The position numbers and the translations under genes are program-made. Source: an uncultured Treponema sp. (lineage in GTDB: Bacteria; Spirochaetota; Spirochaetia; Treponematales; Treponemataceae). From it: a stretch of DNA of 51,236 bases. Position 1 is the stretch's first letter. Every line of letters starts with the position of its first letter. The stretch is taken from assembly GCA_947167745.1 (NCBI GenBank), contig CAMVJE010000011.1, forward strand, positions 1 to 51,236. The letters run 5' to 3'. The notes beneath the pieces were generated by a model. It was not told the DNA's origin. It did no database searches and was given only the letters and a program-made list of their open reading frames with translations. Of this stretch, positions 24,301-31,724 are shown piece by piece.

Positions 24301-27300
24301 GTTGAAGAAGCAGAAAGCTTGAGGTAAAGGGGAGTATGTGCTTCAATATCGCTTGTCGTGCTGATTGGGCTGGAACATGTAACTCCGTCAGTCACCGTGT
24401 AGAAAACACCGTCAAAAGGAAGGCTACCCTTGTTATAGAAAATTCCTCCACTGGCAAGTGAAGTCACTTTTGCAACCGCAGCTGCGACTTCACCATGCGA
24501 ATTTTCCAGAGCCATGTCGAATTTAAGGCAGATAACTGAATCGGAAACAGAATAAGCTTCTTCGATTTTTGGCACACTAAACTGGAAGCCGCTGTTATTC
24601 GCTCCATCAACACATTTTTGGTGAAGAGCCGAAGTTACGAAAGCTGAACCAGACTGAGCCTGTGCACTGCAGTTTGAAACAGTTGAATTAAAAACAACCG
24701 CATAAGGAATTCCCCACTGTTTTTCAGTAACGGTTGAAGTAGCATTGAACACAGGATTTGAAGAAGCGCTATTGGGAAGGGTGAAAGTAATTTCAGAAAG
24801 AGGAAGCCCGTTCACATATAGATTTTGAGTAATTTTAAAAGCAGAATTTGAAACAAGCAAGCCGGAAAAGGCTGATTTTTTATAGGCAAGAGAAGTATAT
24901 TCGTAACAGGCAAAACGCGTATCCGAAGATGAATAACGGGGATCATCGGCATTATAATCTGAACCAAAAGCGAAAAGATTTTTTATGGAACCAGTGGAAA
25001 GCGATGAAAGCCTTCCTGAATAAAGACAGAGACTGTTACTGAATGAAACATTTCCAGTAATTGAAAGGGTGGCCGAAGAGTTTAAATCAACGAAAGTGTT
25101 AGTGGTAAATGTAAGTGAACCTGTCGTGACTGAGAAAGAGCAATCTGTGCTTCCGCTGACGAGAATATAGCGGCTGGAAGCAAATCTGGCATTTCCGCCG
25201 GCATTTACATTTCCTTCAATCGTAATAATGTCCGTAGAATTAAGGGTGCCTGTAAAAGTAACTGAATTTCCCTCGCCGATAAGAGTTTTTCCATTTACAG
25301 TGACATTTGGAACCCTTCCGCTTGAACCGCTGGTAAATTCAAGCTGATGAAAGGTATTTCCCAAATTGAGAGAATCTGTTCCCCAGCTTCCATAATATTC
25401 GATAATTCCATTCTGTGAATAATCAGGACTTGAGGCAGCCCCCAAATTAGAGGTGTCTTCACTTCCATATAAAAGAAGCCTTGTTGACTCGCCGATAGTA
25501 AAGTCGTTCACGATAACGCTATGACCTGCAAAATCAAAATCAGCACCGTCTTCGACTTCAAGAGAACTTGAGACCGTAATACTTGAGCCATTGACATCGA
25601 TACTGCTTGAGCCGGTTGCAAGATTCAAATCAGCAGTCAGTTTCGGATAATTTCCACCCGCCGGAAGAAGTGGTATTAATACCGATGAATAAGGCCCCGG
25701 AACGGCCGCAGGCTGCCAGTTTGCACTTTCATGGGAATCGCTTGAAAGAGAACCTGTCCATGTATATAACTGGCCGGCAAAAATCCAGTTTGTGTTGTTT
25801 CCGCCATCGATGTTATATCCGTCAACTGAATAAAGAACTATCGGGTTTGCGCTGTCAGTATTTTTTGAATTGATGATTTTTGCATGAGCAATGGAAATTT
25901 TAGTCACATCTTCTGGCGTTATATTCCATTCTGCGTCTCCAGTCAGAATGATTTCGTTTCCATCTGTGCCGCTTATGGTAAGGGCTTCCACAGTCTGACT
26001 TGTACCCGAACCAAAAGTAAAAGTGCAGCCAGGACTCGTACAGCTAAAAGAAGAAAATTTGTTATTGCCAGTTATTTTGACATTGCTTCCAGTAAAAATA
26101 GCGGAATAAAATTCAGTGTTGCCGCTGATTTCAGTGCTGTTGCCCGTAAAAGTAACGCTGTGTCCGCCGGCCGTAAATCCACTTAAGGCTGAATTATTAT
26201 TCGTTAAATTCCCTGAAATAGAAATTTCTGCCCCTGCCGTCATGGAAGAACCGCTTTCAATCGTAAGGTTTCCGATTTTAAAAGTGGCTGTAGGATCAGA
26301 ATCGTATCCCAAGGTTGTGCTTCCAGAAGAAAGAATTAAATTCCCGATTGTACCGTTACTTGCTGTATCTGAAGCAACTATCGTACCGCCATTCATTGTT
26401 ACGCGGTCGGAGCCGTTTCCAGAATACGAATCAAATAAAAAAGTTGATGCACTTCCTGTGAGTATAATTGAGCCTTCGGAATAAATTTTTTTCGCTTTTA
26501 CAGAATTTGCTTCCAGAATACCGCTTGCTGAAATATTTAAAAGAAAGTCGCTTGAACTCTGGTCATCAAAACTTACTGTTGTCAGGCCTTTATTCACATT
26601 CACTGTCGTTTGAGAATGCGTGATAAAAGTATTTGAAACTGCAACATCTGCATTCAGGGTAAGACTGCCTCTGTTTGTTGAAGATGTAGCATTTGCCCGG
26701 TCGATTTCAATCTTTGTTACGCTGAGGCTGTCTCCGCTTCCACCAGAAATCACTGTTTCAAAATTCGCTGACTGAGCACCAATCGTTCCGTTTGCCTGCA
26801 TCTGAAATAAAGCTGCCGTACAAGAGCCGCTCACTACAATTTCTTCGTTTCCTGCAAACTTAAATTCGTTTAAAGCCATTTCGTTCTTCATTTTGAACTG
26901 GCTCGAGCTTAATGAATCAGTGTTATAGAAGTAAATCGTTCCGTCATTTGCATCAAAGTTTGAACAAGAAGAAAAATCTGCATTTCCACCCAGAAAATAT
27001 GTTTCGCCAGAAGAAGCTTTGAATGAACCTGAGCCTGAGTAAGTTCCTTTAAATGTAAGACTTGTGCCGCCCGCTTCAACCTTGCCATTATTTACAAGCG
27101 CTCCCAGGTTTTCGATACCCGAAAACAAAAGATAGCCGGAAATAGTCAGTGTTGAAGGATAAAGATCCGGATCGGCTGCCGTACTTAAATTGATGCCGTA
27201 AGTCTGGCTGTCATTATTAATCGTAAGACTGTATGAGTTATTTTCAACCTTAAATCCAAGGATATTCTCTTGTGCCGTAAGGGAGAATTCTGCAGCACAA

Positions 27301-28088
27301 GCATCCTCGTAACCTGGATAATAGCCGTTGTAAGAATTTCCGCTGGCATCAACATAATCTCTGACAGAAACATATACTTCGCTGCCGTCAGAGTCATTAA
27401 TGCCCTTGAAATTCCAGTTTCCACTCTCCGACCAGCTGTCAGAAACCGCCCCGCTCCAGTAATATGTTTTCGTATCGCTGACTGTAACAGTGCTTGTGCT
27501 TCCGTCACTGTAAGTTCCTGAACCAGATTTTGCTCCTGAACCTGTAATTGTGCCGGTAAAAGTTCCGTCGTTTACAATACTTGCAGAGTCTGTATTAGAC
27601 AACTGACTTCCATCCGGAATTATAAAATTGGCATTGGCTTCATTTGTAATTGTTCCCGCGTTAGTGGAATTATTTGATGCCGTGATACTTCCGTAGTTTG
27701 TAACATTTCCATTATTGGTCAAACCGTAATTAAAGCTTAAAGTTCCAAAATTTACGAAAGTGCCTGTTGATTCAACAACTATACTGCCTGCCGTGACATT
27801 AGTCTCAGAAGAAACAAGAATGACATTCCCCGAGTCAACGGTGATTTGCCCGCCTGAAACGAAAGAAGGATTTGTAATTTCAGAAAAATTCGATTCCGTC
27901 GTATCAGCAAGGATTGCTTCATAACTGGCTCCACTGCTGCCTGAGTACTCATAAAAGCTTCCGTTTTTATAGACATAAATTGCCGGCCAAAGATATCCTG
28001 CAGAAAAGAATAAAACAAGAGCACATAGGGCTGGCTTTAAGTGAGAAAAAATTCTGTTGAACTTAAAAGTGAAAATCACGCTTTTCAT
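21366..28088 (-). CDS. Giant exported surface protein with FlgD-like C-terminal domain, 2240 residues
   Basis: After an N-terminal export signal (PALCALVLFFSAGYLWPA) comes a long, low-complexity beta region rich in Ser, Thr, Gly and Asn with repeats such as NNGNVTNYGSITASNN. This suggests a beta-helix like that of haemagglutinin-type adhesins. Two modules begin YYWSGAVSDSW...NWNF and YTWTGSLSSDS...NWQP. The middle carries Ig-like or carbohydrate-interaction style segments. The last 95 residues form a FlgD Ig-like domain (TLDGNIVQRLEKG, HYYYWDGKNNSGDVCARGLYFVRV) ending KVMLVK, a layout like the C-terminal domains of type IX-secreted proteins. It starts 9 bp after the InlB-repeat gene without its own ribosome site, so it is probably translated by reinitiation. 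It is likely an adhesin or fibre; this is inference. Confidence 0.88.
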   Translation of the reverse strand: MKSVIFTFKFNRIFSHLKPALCALVLFFSAGYLWPAIYVYKNGSFYEYSGSSGASYEAILADTTESNFSEITNPSFVSGGQITVDSGNVILVSSETNVTAGSIVVESTGTFVNFGTLSFNYGLTNNGNVTNYGSITASNNSTNAGTITNEANANFIIPDGSQLSNTDSASIVNDGTFTGTITGSGAKSGSGTYSDGSTSTVTVSDTKTYYWSGAVSDSWSESGNWNFKGINDSDGSEVYVSVRDYVDASGNSYNGYYPGYEDACAAEFSLTAQENILGFKVENNSYSLTINNDSQTYGINLSTAADPDLYPSTLTISGYLLFSGIENLGALVNNGKVEAGGTSLTFKGTYSGSGSFKASSGETYFLGGNADFSSCSNFDANDGTIYFYNTDSLSSSQFKMKNEMALNEFKFAGNEEIVVSGSCTAALFQMQANGTIGAQSANFETVISGGSGDSLSVTKIEIDRANATSSTNRGSLTLNADVAVSNTFITHSQTTVNVNKGLTTVSFDDQSSSDFLLNISASGILEANSVKAKKIYSEGSIILTGSASTFLFDSYSGNGSDRVTMNGGTIVASDTASNGTIGNLILSSGSTTLGYDSDPTATFKIGNLTIESGSSMTAGAEISISGNLTNNNSALSGFTAGGHSVTFTGNSTEISGNTEFYSAIFTGSNVKITGNNKFSSFSCTSPGCTFTFGSGTSQTVEALTISGTDGNEIILTGDAEWNITPEDVTKISIAHAKIINSKNTDSANPIVLYSVDGYNIDGGNNTNWIFAGQLYTWTGSLSSDSHESANWQPAAVPGPYSSVLIPLLPAGGNYPKLTADLNLATGSSSIDVNGSSITVSSSLEVEDGADFDFAGHSVIVNDFTIGESTRLLLYGSEDTSNLGAASSPDYSQNGIIEYYGSWGTDSLNLGNTFHQLEFTSGSSGRVPNVTVNGKTLIGEGNSVTFTGTLNSTDIITIEGNVNAGGNARFASSRYILVSGSTDCSFSVTTGSLTFTTNTFVDLNSSATLSITGNVSFSNSLCLYSGRLSSLSTGSIKNLFAFGSDYNADDPRYSSSDTRFACYEYTSLAYKKSAFSGLLVSNSAFKITQNLYVNGLPLSEITFTLPNSASSNPVFNATSTVTEKQWGIPYAVVFNSTVSNCSAQAQSGSAFVTSALHQKCVDGANNSGFQFSVPKIEEAYSVSDSVICLKFDMALENSHGEVAAAVAKVTSLASGGIFYNKGSLPFDGVFYTVTDGVTCSSPISTTSDIEAHTPLYLKLSASSTARWNTDATGSEAGEADSTDRYGVHQSQTTDLSFMEGLFYAAEGKTMCRNYGSGLWSEDASSYSTADVFEPEDKARPVLVDLFAGQELFSKNTGSADSQKFYDSHNFIELRYSEPVNIGDLDAALGIQNSQAQTSFSATSHGGSLEQESGKLLITGYAAIASGSVTAGYRDGNDHKIDTAKPHALYRKFALNAGQAEQIQKSRIRISVAGYVDETSPIPVAGSQFYNWIGYIDSSESPSGLVTVKANDYITDLEGNKLDASNSSRTIIVNSPSPSIDSACIPGAATSLYSGWDCLPPVFATYVQSLDSSDKTSWTEGDSSERIYEIIGMVDSNTSAYLDRVEIHLFDNRQNYSSSDEYKWVSQNGWTQNGILLESFKAPESTGGTRPFSSGANITGGGIRRSSLEGSSQAFQYVYILDNSESEKRNFNNGFVSQNVKSALFRNESLTITTTENDGPYISLALNPADNKLPVRTSFILTFTADKSFITDLAGNRLIQTDDGSQKTLHSLDITPPSFSIILSPLGENKVYAVFTKPLADENRKPLSQSSQLEAVLQKIGQNLEFVDSRSDNIDTSVTINDISIEKVELAESSSDYTALLFTLNRKITLTDVEKTWIRINDEGTEVETFSGTVIASYLRDVHGNAMPFHTCHALSDFAINAVNVLYARSLSDESDNWDEQGIYGSGISPVSSDYAAHDFSSEGGNYSKLRSDHDIMMQVQLVSGEDSDGYIPVQNSESFLVAADKKSNLKPEWISDRFNRLTGSNWRIWLDARMSSLASGFNNRGTAPAVIESVTGSELLKNVTLKNSDFNFTDKSELQFFFKLTDPEKKTGLETDSNDIILIDNDGDTTTNKIPLYAMWMPSELIQAGKFSFLDLWSFSLTSISSQRGGVSILNNVIDAGLGEKTVIQVDMKSSGNLNIFVMTLDGNIVQRLEKGSVSAGLHYYYWDGKNNSGDVCARGLYFVRVTGSGIDETRKVMLVK

Positions 28089-28097
28089 TATAGCACA

Positions 28098-30254
28098 TTA
28101 TGGGAGAATCTTAAAATTGGCAGACTCAGCTGTACTTTCTCCGAGCGAATTAACTCCAATCAAAAGAACAAAATGGTTGTTTCCGTTCGCATAGGTCGAA
28201 TAGGGAACTGTAATAGAACTTCCACCAGAAATAGTCGTTCCGTCTATACTCCAGATGTAAGAAGAATATTCTTCGCTCGCTGTAAAAATAAGCTGCTCAT
28301 TATCTCCGTCAACTGTACAGTCCAGCTTATTCAGCGAAGAAACAGCCGCCCTGGCAGCCCAAAGTGCATAAAGCTTAATGTCGGAAGAAATGCTTATTGA
28401 CTGAGCGTTTGAATACACCGGACTCATCGCCGAAGCAACTAATGCCCAGCCATAAAAAGTATAACCGGCCTTGGTGAAATTTATCGGAGTGAGGGATTTT
28501 ACTTCACCATAAGTGAAAGTCTGCGCGCTCATACTTCCGCCTGTTGCTCCGTTTCCTTCAAAAGTAACTGTGTAAGTCGCAAGCCCCCAGGAAGCCTTTA
28601 AGAATAGGTCCTCTGTGACAGGCATAGTAAAATCATATAAGTCAGTAAGGTTTCCGTTAACATCTGTGTTATACCAGCCGTTAAAAACATAGCCGGTTTT
28701 TTGCGGACTGCCGGGATTGCTTACCCTTGAACCGCTCAATACTTTATTACCGAAAGAATCATATCCTGCAGGCAGATCGCCTAAAGTCCCGCCATCCAAA
28801 GTGAAGTTGACATAATAGAATAGTTCCTCCCATTTTGCATAAATAGTAATGGTTACATCGCCACTTGCATTCTTACGGGCACTATCCCATAAAAGCGGGT
28901 CAAGACGATAGAAGTTGTCTATGCCATCAACTGAGGAAGCTGATAAAGACCATCCGCTGAAACGCAAACCTTCTCCAGCCCTTATCATATCATCAATCCA
29001 TGCTGGCTGCCATTCACCGTTTGCCTCAATTTGAGAATAAGGAATAACCTCATCTGCATGAGGAGTTATAGAAGCACCATTCAAATTGTACTTAACCGTC
29101 GTGGTCTGCATTTCCCACTTTGCGTACAAATCAACATTTTCCTTAATATGAGTAGAAAAATCAAATTCTGTAGAAGACAGGGTCGTTCCGCCGTCTGTTG
29201 AAGAGTACCAGCCCTTAAAATCATATCCCACCTTAACCGGATTCTGAGGTTTTACAGCCTGTTGATCCCATTCAACGCTTTGTCCCTCATAAACAGTTGA
29301 TGAATCGAGGTGATAGCAGACATAATAATTGGTAATCTTCCAGATAGCATATAAAGTCACATCATCTTCTGGATAATTTGCCAGGTAAATCGTTTCTCCG
29401 TCGTAATAGCTTTTTCCGCTTCCGTCCGACCTTGTATTCCAGCAAATAAAGTTATAGCCCTCCTTTGAAAAGGCTTGTGAATTAAGAGTGGATGGCAGCT
29501 CAGCAATTTTTATTTCCTGATTAGCCATAGAACCGCTTCCGGAATTCCCGTCATAGCTGATATTTATGGCACTTTTTAGCCAAAGGGCATAAAAATTTAC
29601 TGTTTCATTTTTTCGGGGCGTAAGATTGCAGACAATCGCACTGTCTATGTATGAAGGCTCATGAGGATTCTGAGACTCACTCAAGCCCCAGCCGACGAAA
29701 GAATAGTCAGTGCTTCCATTTTTGTAAATAAAAGAATTTGCAGGAAGACTCTGAGACTCATCGTAAGTAAATTCAATTTTATCAAGCTGGGTTTTACCAT
29801 CAGTAAGGCTTCCCTTGTTTCCATTCAGTACCAGATAGTATTTTACGGGGCTCCAGTCTTTTACATAAAATGACTCGTAATCAGCCGACACTTGAATTGA
29901 ATCCACAAGATTCGTGACATCATTGATTTTGATTACACTTTTGCTCGTGTATGATTCGCTAGGCTTGTAATAAGTCCAGCCGGCAAATTCATAGCCTGGT
30001 CTGAGGGCAAAAATTCTCTCATCACTGATATCCGGCAAATTTTCTGCCGAAAGAGACTTTCCAATCGGATAAGAAAGTTTTACGGAAGAAGAATTCGGGT
30101 AGTCAGCAGGATTCCAGGCATAAAATGTATACACGGCAGAAGTATCGCTGGCAAGATCATCAAAGACATTGCTTCCCCCGGAGCAGGAAACGAAAAAAAG
30201 TAATAAAAGCGTCATGGCAACAAAGAAGAGAGAACTGATTTTTGAAACTTTCAT
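28098..30254 (-). CDS. Lipoprotein with InlB B-repeats, 718 residues
   Basis: The signal LLLLFFVSCSGG marks a lipoprotein with the lipidated Cys at about residue 24. The rest is mainly a row of about seven Listeria-Bacteroides (InlB B, Flg_new) repeats of 65-80 residues, each with a core like YDFKGWYSSTDGG...VDLYAKWE and a following strand like VKYNLNG. The cores include YEFAGW, YSFVGW, YNFICW, YDFKGW, LRFSGW, YVFNGW and YTFYGW. A C-terminal domain of about 80 residues is different (NKLDCTVDGDNEQLIFTASEEYSSYIWSIDG). Such repeats are found in surface adhesins. A GGGGG ribosome site precedes the ATG. The gene lies in the middle of the five-gene operon. Confidence 0.92.
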   Translation of the reverse strand: MKVSKISSLFFVAMTLLLLFFVSCSGGSNVFDDLASDTSAVYTFYAWNPADYPNSSSVKLSYPIGKSLSAENLPDISDERIFALRPGYEFAGWTYYKPSESYTSKSVIKINDVTNLVDSIQVSADYESFYVKDWSPVKYYLVLNGNKGSLTDGKTQLDKIEFTYDESQSLPANSFIYKNGSTDYSFVGWGLSESQNPHEPSYIDSAIVCNLTPRKNETVNFYALWLKSAINISYDGNSGSGSMANQEIKIAELPSTLNSQAFSKEGYNFICWNTRSDGSGKSYYDGETIYLANYPEDDVTLYAIWKITNYYVCYHLDSSTVYEGQSVEWDQQAVKPQNPVKVGYDFKGWYSSTDGGTTLSSTEFDFSTHIKENVDLYAKWEMQTTTVKYNLNGASITPHADEVIPYSQIEANGEWQPAWIDDMIRAGEGLRFSGWSLSASSVDGIDNFYRLDPLLWDSARKNASGDVTITIYAKWEELFYYVNFTLDGGTLGDLPAGYDSFGNKVLSGSRVSNPGSPQKTGYVFNGWYNTDVNGNLTDLYDFTMPVTEDLFLKASWGLATYTVTFEGNGATGGSMSAQTFTYGEVKSLTPINFTKAGYTFYGWALVASAMSPVYSNAQSISISSDIKLYALWAARAAVSSLNKLDCTVDGDNEQLIFTASEEYSSYIWSIDGTTISGGSSITVPYSTYANGNNHFVLLIGVNSLGESTAESANFKILP

Positions 30255-30263
30255 ATCCGCCCC

Positions 30264-31724
30264 CTAAAATCTAAAGCCAGCACAGACATAGGGTGTAAAG
30301 AAACCTAAGCCCGTTGAAGCGGCTATAACATGACTAAAATCGACGCCGGCTTCCACGACGACGAATTTCCACGGATTATAGAACACAGAGACTCCTGCCA
30401 CAAAAGCCGTATAAAAGTAAGACTTTACGCCAGGTGAAGAGCGGTTCGAGGAAGCAAGCTCGGTATAGTCCAGTGTTTTTCTCATTACATCCAGACCAAG
30501 CCCTCCCTTTGCGCTCAAAAACAAAGAGTCCATGAGTTTATACTGCCACACAAATTTTACATCAAAAAGATGAGAATTCAAGGTTGAAGTGTAATAATCT
30601 GTATTAACAGAATAATTTTGCCAGCTGTAGGCAAATTCATAGCCCAGGCGGTTTGCCGTAAACCTGAACGGCATGTACTTTATGCTCGCTTTTACGGCAG
30701 ATGCCCAGGATTTTTCATAATAATCTTTTATGGAAGCATCATATAAATTCAGCGCGATTCCGCCACCACCTTCAATGATTATTTCCTTCCATATATAGGG
30801 CTGATTTTTTCTGGCTAGTTTGGCAAGGCGTTTTTTCTCAGCAGCCTCTTTTTTTGCCTGTTCAGCGGCTTCTTTTTTACGCTTTTCTTCTGCGGCCTTT
30901 TCTTGTGCAATCCGCTCTTCTTCGGCCTTTTTCTCTTTTGCAATCCGCTCTTTTTCGGCCTCTTTCTCTTTTGCAATCCGCTCTTTTTCGGCCGTTTTTT
31001 TTGCCTCGACCTCCTTCACATACTGGTCGATATTTGCTTCAAATTCTTTTTTCAGGGTAAGTTCTTTTGCAAGTTCAGCCTCGGCCGTAATCGCTGCCAC
31101 TTCCTCAGCCGTGTAAAGCCTTTCTCCCTCAACTACAATAGGTTCAGAAATGGAAGTCAGCCCGCTGGCATTCGTAACTCGAAGACGCCAGATTCCAGGC
31201 GGAACATTATTAAAATCAAGACTGGTGACCCGCTCAGTTTCTGAAGAAGAATCCTTCATTTTTATTTTTTCACTGGCATCAATACTGCCTTCAAGAGATT
31301 CATTTACAAGTTCAAATTTTGAATTTTTGTTTACCGCAGAAATATCAACATTAAGATTTATAGAATTACCTTCACTGCTGACTTTAACTTTTTCTTCAAC
31401 CATAGAAATACGGGGTTTCGCGGCCTTGTAAACATCAAAATTTATCCATGCAGAAACGCTGGCTTCTTTTCCAAGATAATCAAATGCCCGCACTCGATAA
31501 CGGTAAGCTCCCGGAGCAAGGGAAAGTTCCGTACTGTTTTTATCAGTGGTAATTATTTGTGTCCTTCCCTTTTCCAGATCCTGAACTTCTACTTTATATT
31601 CCAGAGCATTTGCATTACTCTTCCACTGAATTTTCTGCGGGAAGGTGTTTTCCTGCGCCCCGGAAGCAAGCAGAGAGAATTGAAGAATCAAAATTGCCAG
31701 AATCAGACGAAATTTAATTGCCAT
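30264..31724 (-). CDS. Fn3-coiled coil-beta-barrel outer-membrane protein, 486 residues
   Basis: The protein has a signal peptide (LILAILILQFSLLASGA), then a fibronectin/Ig-like domain (IQWKSNANALEYKVEVQDLEKG ... APGAYRYRVRAFDYLGKEASVSAW) similar to the modules of the neighbouring FecR protein. A second beta domain follows, then an Ala/Lys/Glu-rich helical stretch at about 210-310 with repeated AEKERIAKEK units like TolA, and finally a beta-barrel-like C-terminal part (LGYEFAYSWQNYSV, LFLSAKGGLGLDV) ending in AGFRF. The helical stretch could cross the periplasm between the envelope layers. The gene overlaps the FecR gene by 11 bp. A 33-bp tandem repeat encodes part of the coil and could vary in number. 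Confidence 0.88.
   Translation of the reverse strand: MAIKFRLILAILILQFSLLASGAQENTFPQKIQWKSNANALEYKVEVQDLEKGRTQIITTDKNSTELSLAPGAYRYRVRAFDYLGKEASVSAWINFDVYKAAKPRISMVEEKVKVSSEGNSINLNVDISAVNKNSKFELVNESLEGSIDASEKIKMKDSSSETERVTSLDFNNVPPGIWRLRVTNASGLTSISEPIVVEGERLYTAEEVAAITAEAELAKELTLKKEFEANIDQYVKEVEAKKTAEKERIAKEKEAEKERIAKEKKAEEERIAQEKAAEEKRKKEAAEQAKKEAAEKKRLAKLARKNQPYIWKEIIIEGGGGIALNLYDASIKDYYEKSWASAVKASIKYMPFRFTANRLGYEFAYSWQNYSVNTDYYTSTLNSHLFDVKFVWQYKLMDSLFLSAKGGLGLDVMRKTLDYTELASSNRSSPGVKSYFYTAFVAGVSVFYNPWKFVVVEAGVDFSHVIAASTGLGFFTPYVCAGFRF
30894..30989 (-). repeat. 33-bp in-frame tandem repeats in the coiled-coil coding region
   Basis: Units at 30924-30956 and 30957-30989 are near-identical 33-mers containing GCAATCCGCTC, and 30894-30923 is a 30-bp degenerate copy. 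Each full unit encodes an 11-residue step of the type AEKERIAKEKx. Loss or gain of units would keep the frame. Confidence 0.8.

Noticed and set aside
30820..31244. Plus-strand frames with repeated LFFGLFLFCNP or AIRSFSASFSF segments resembling membrane repeats
   Set aside because: They are the antisense of the coiled-coil repeat of the outer-membrane protein gene; the periodicity comes from the 33-bp tandem repeat.
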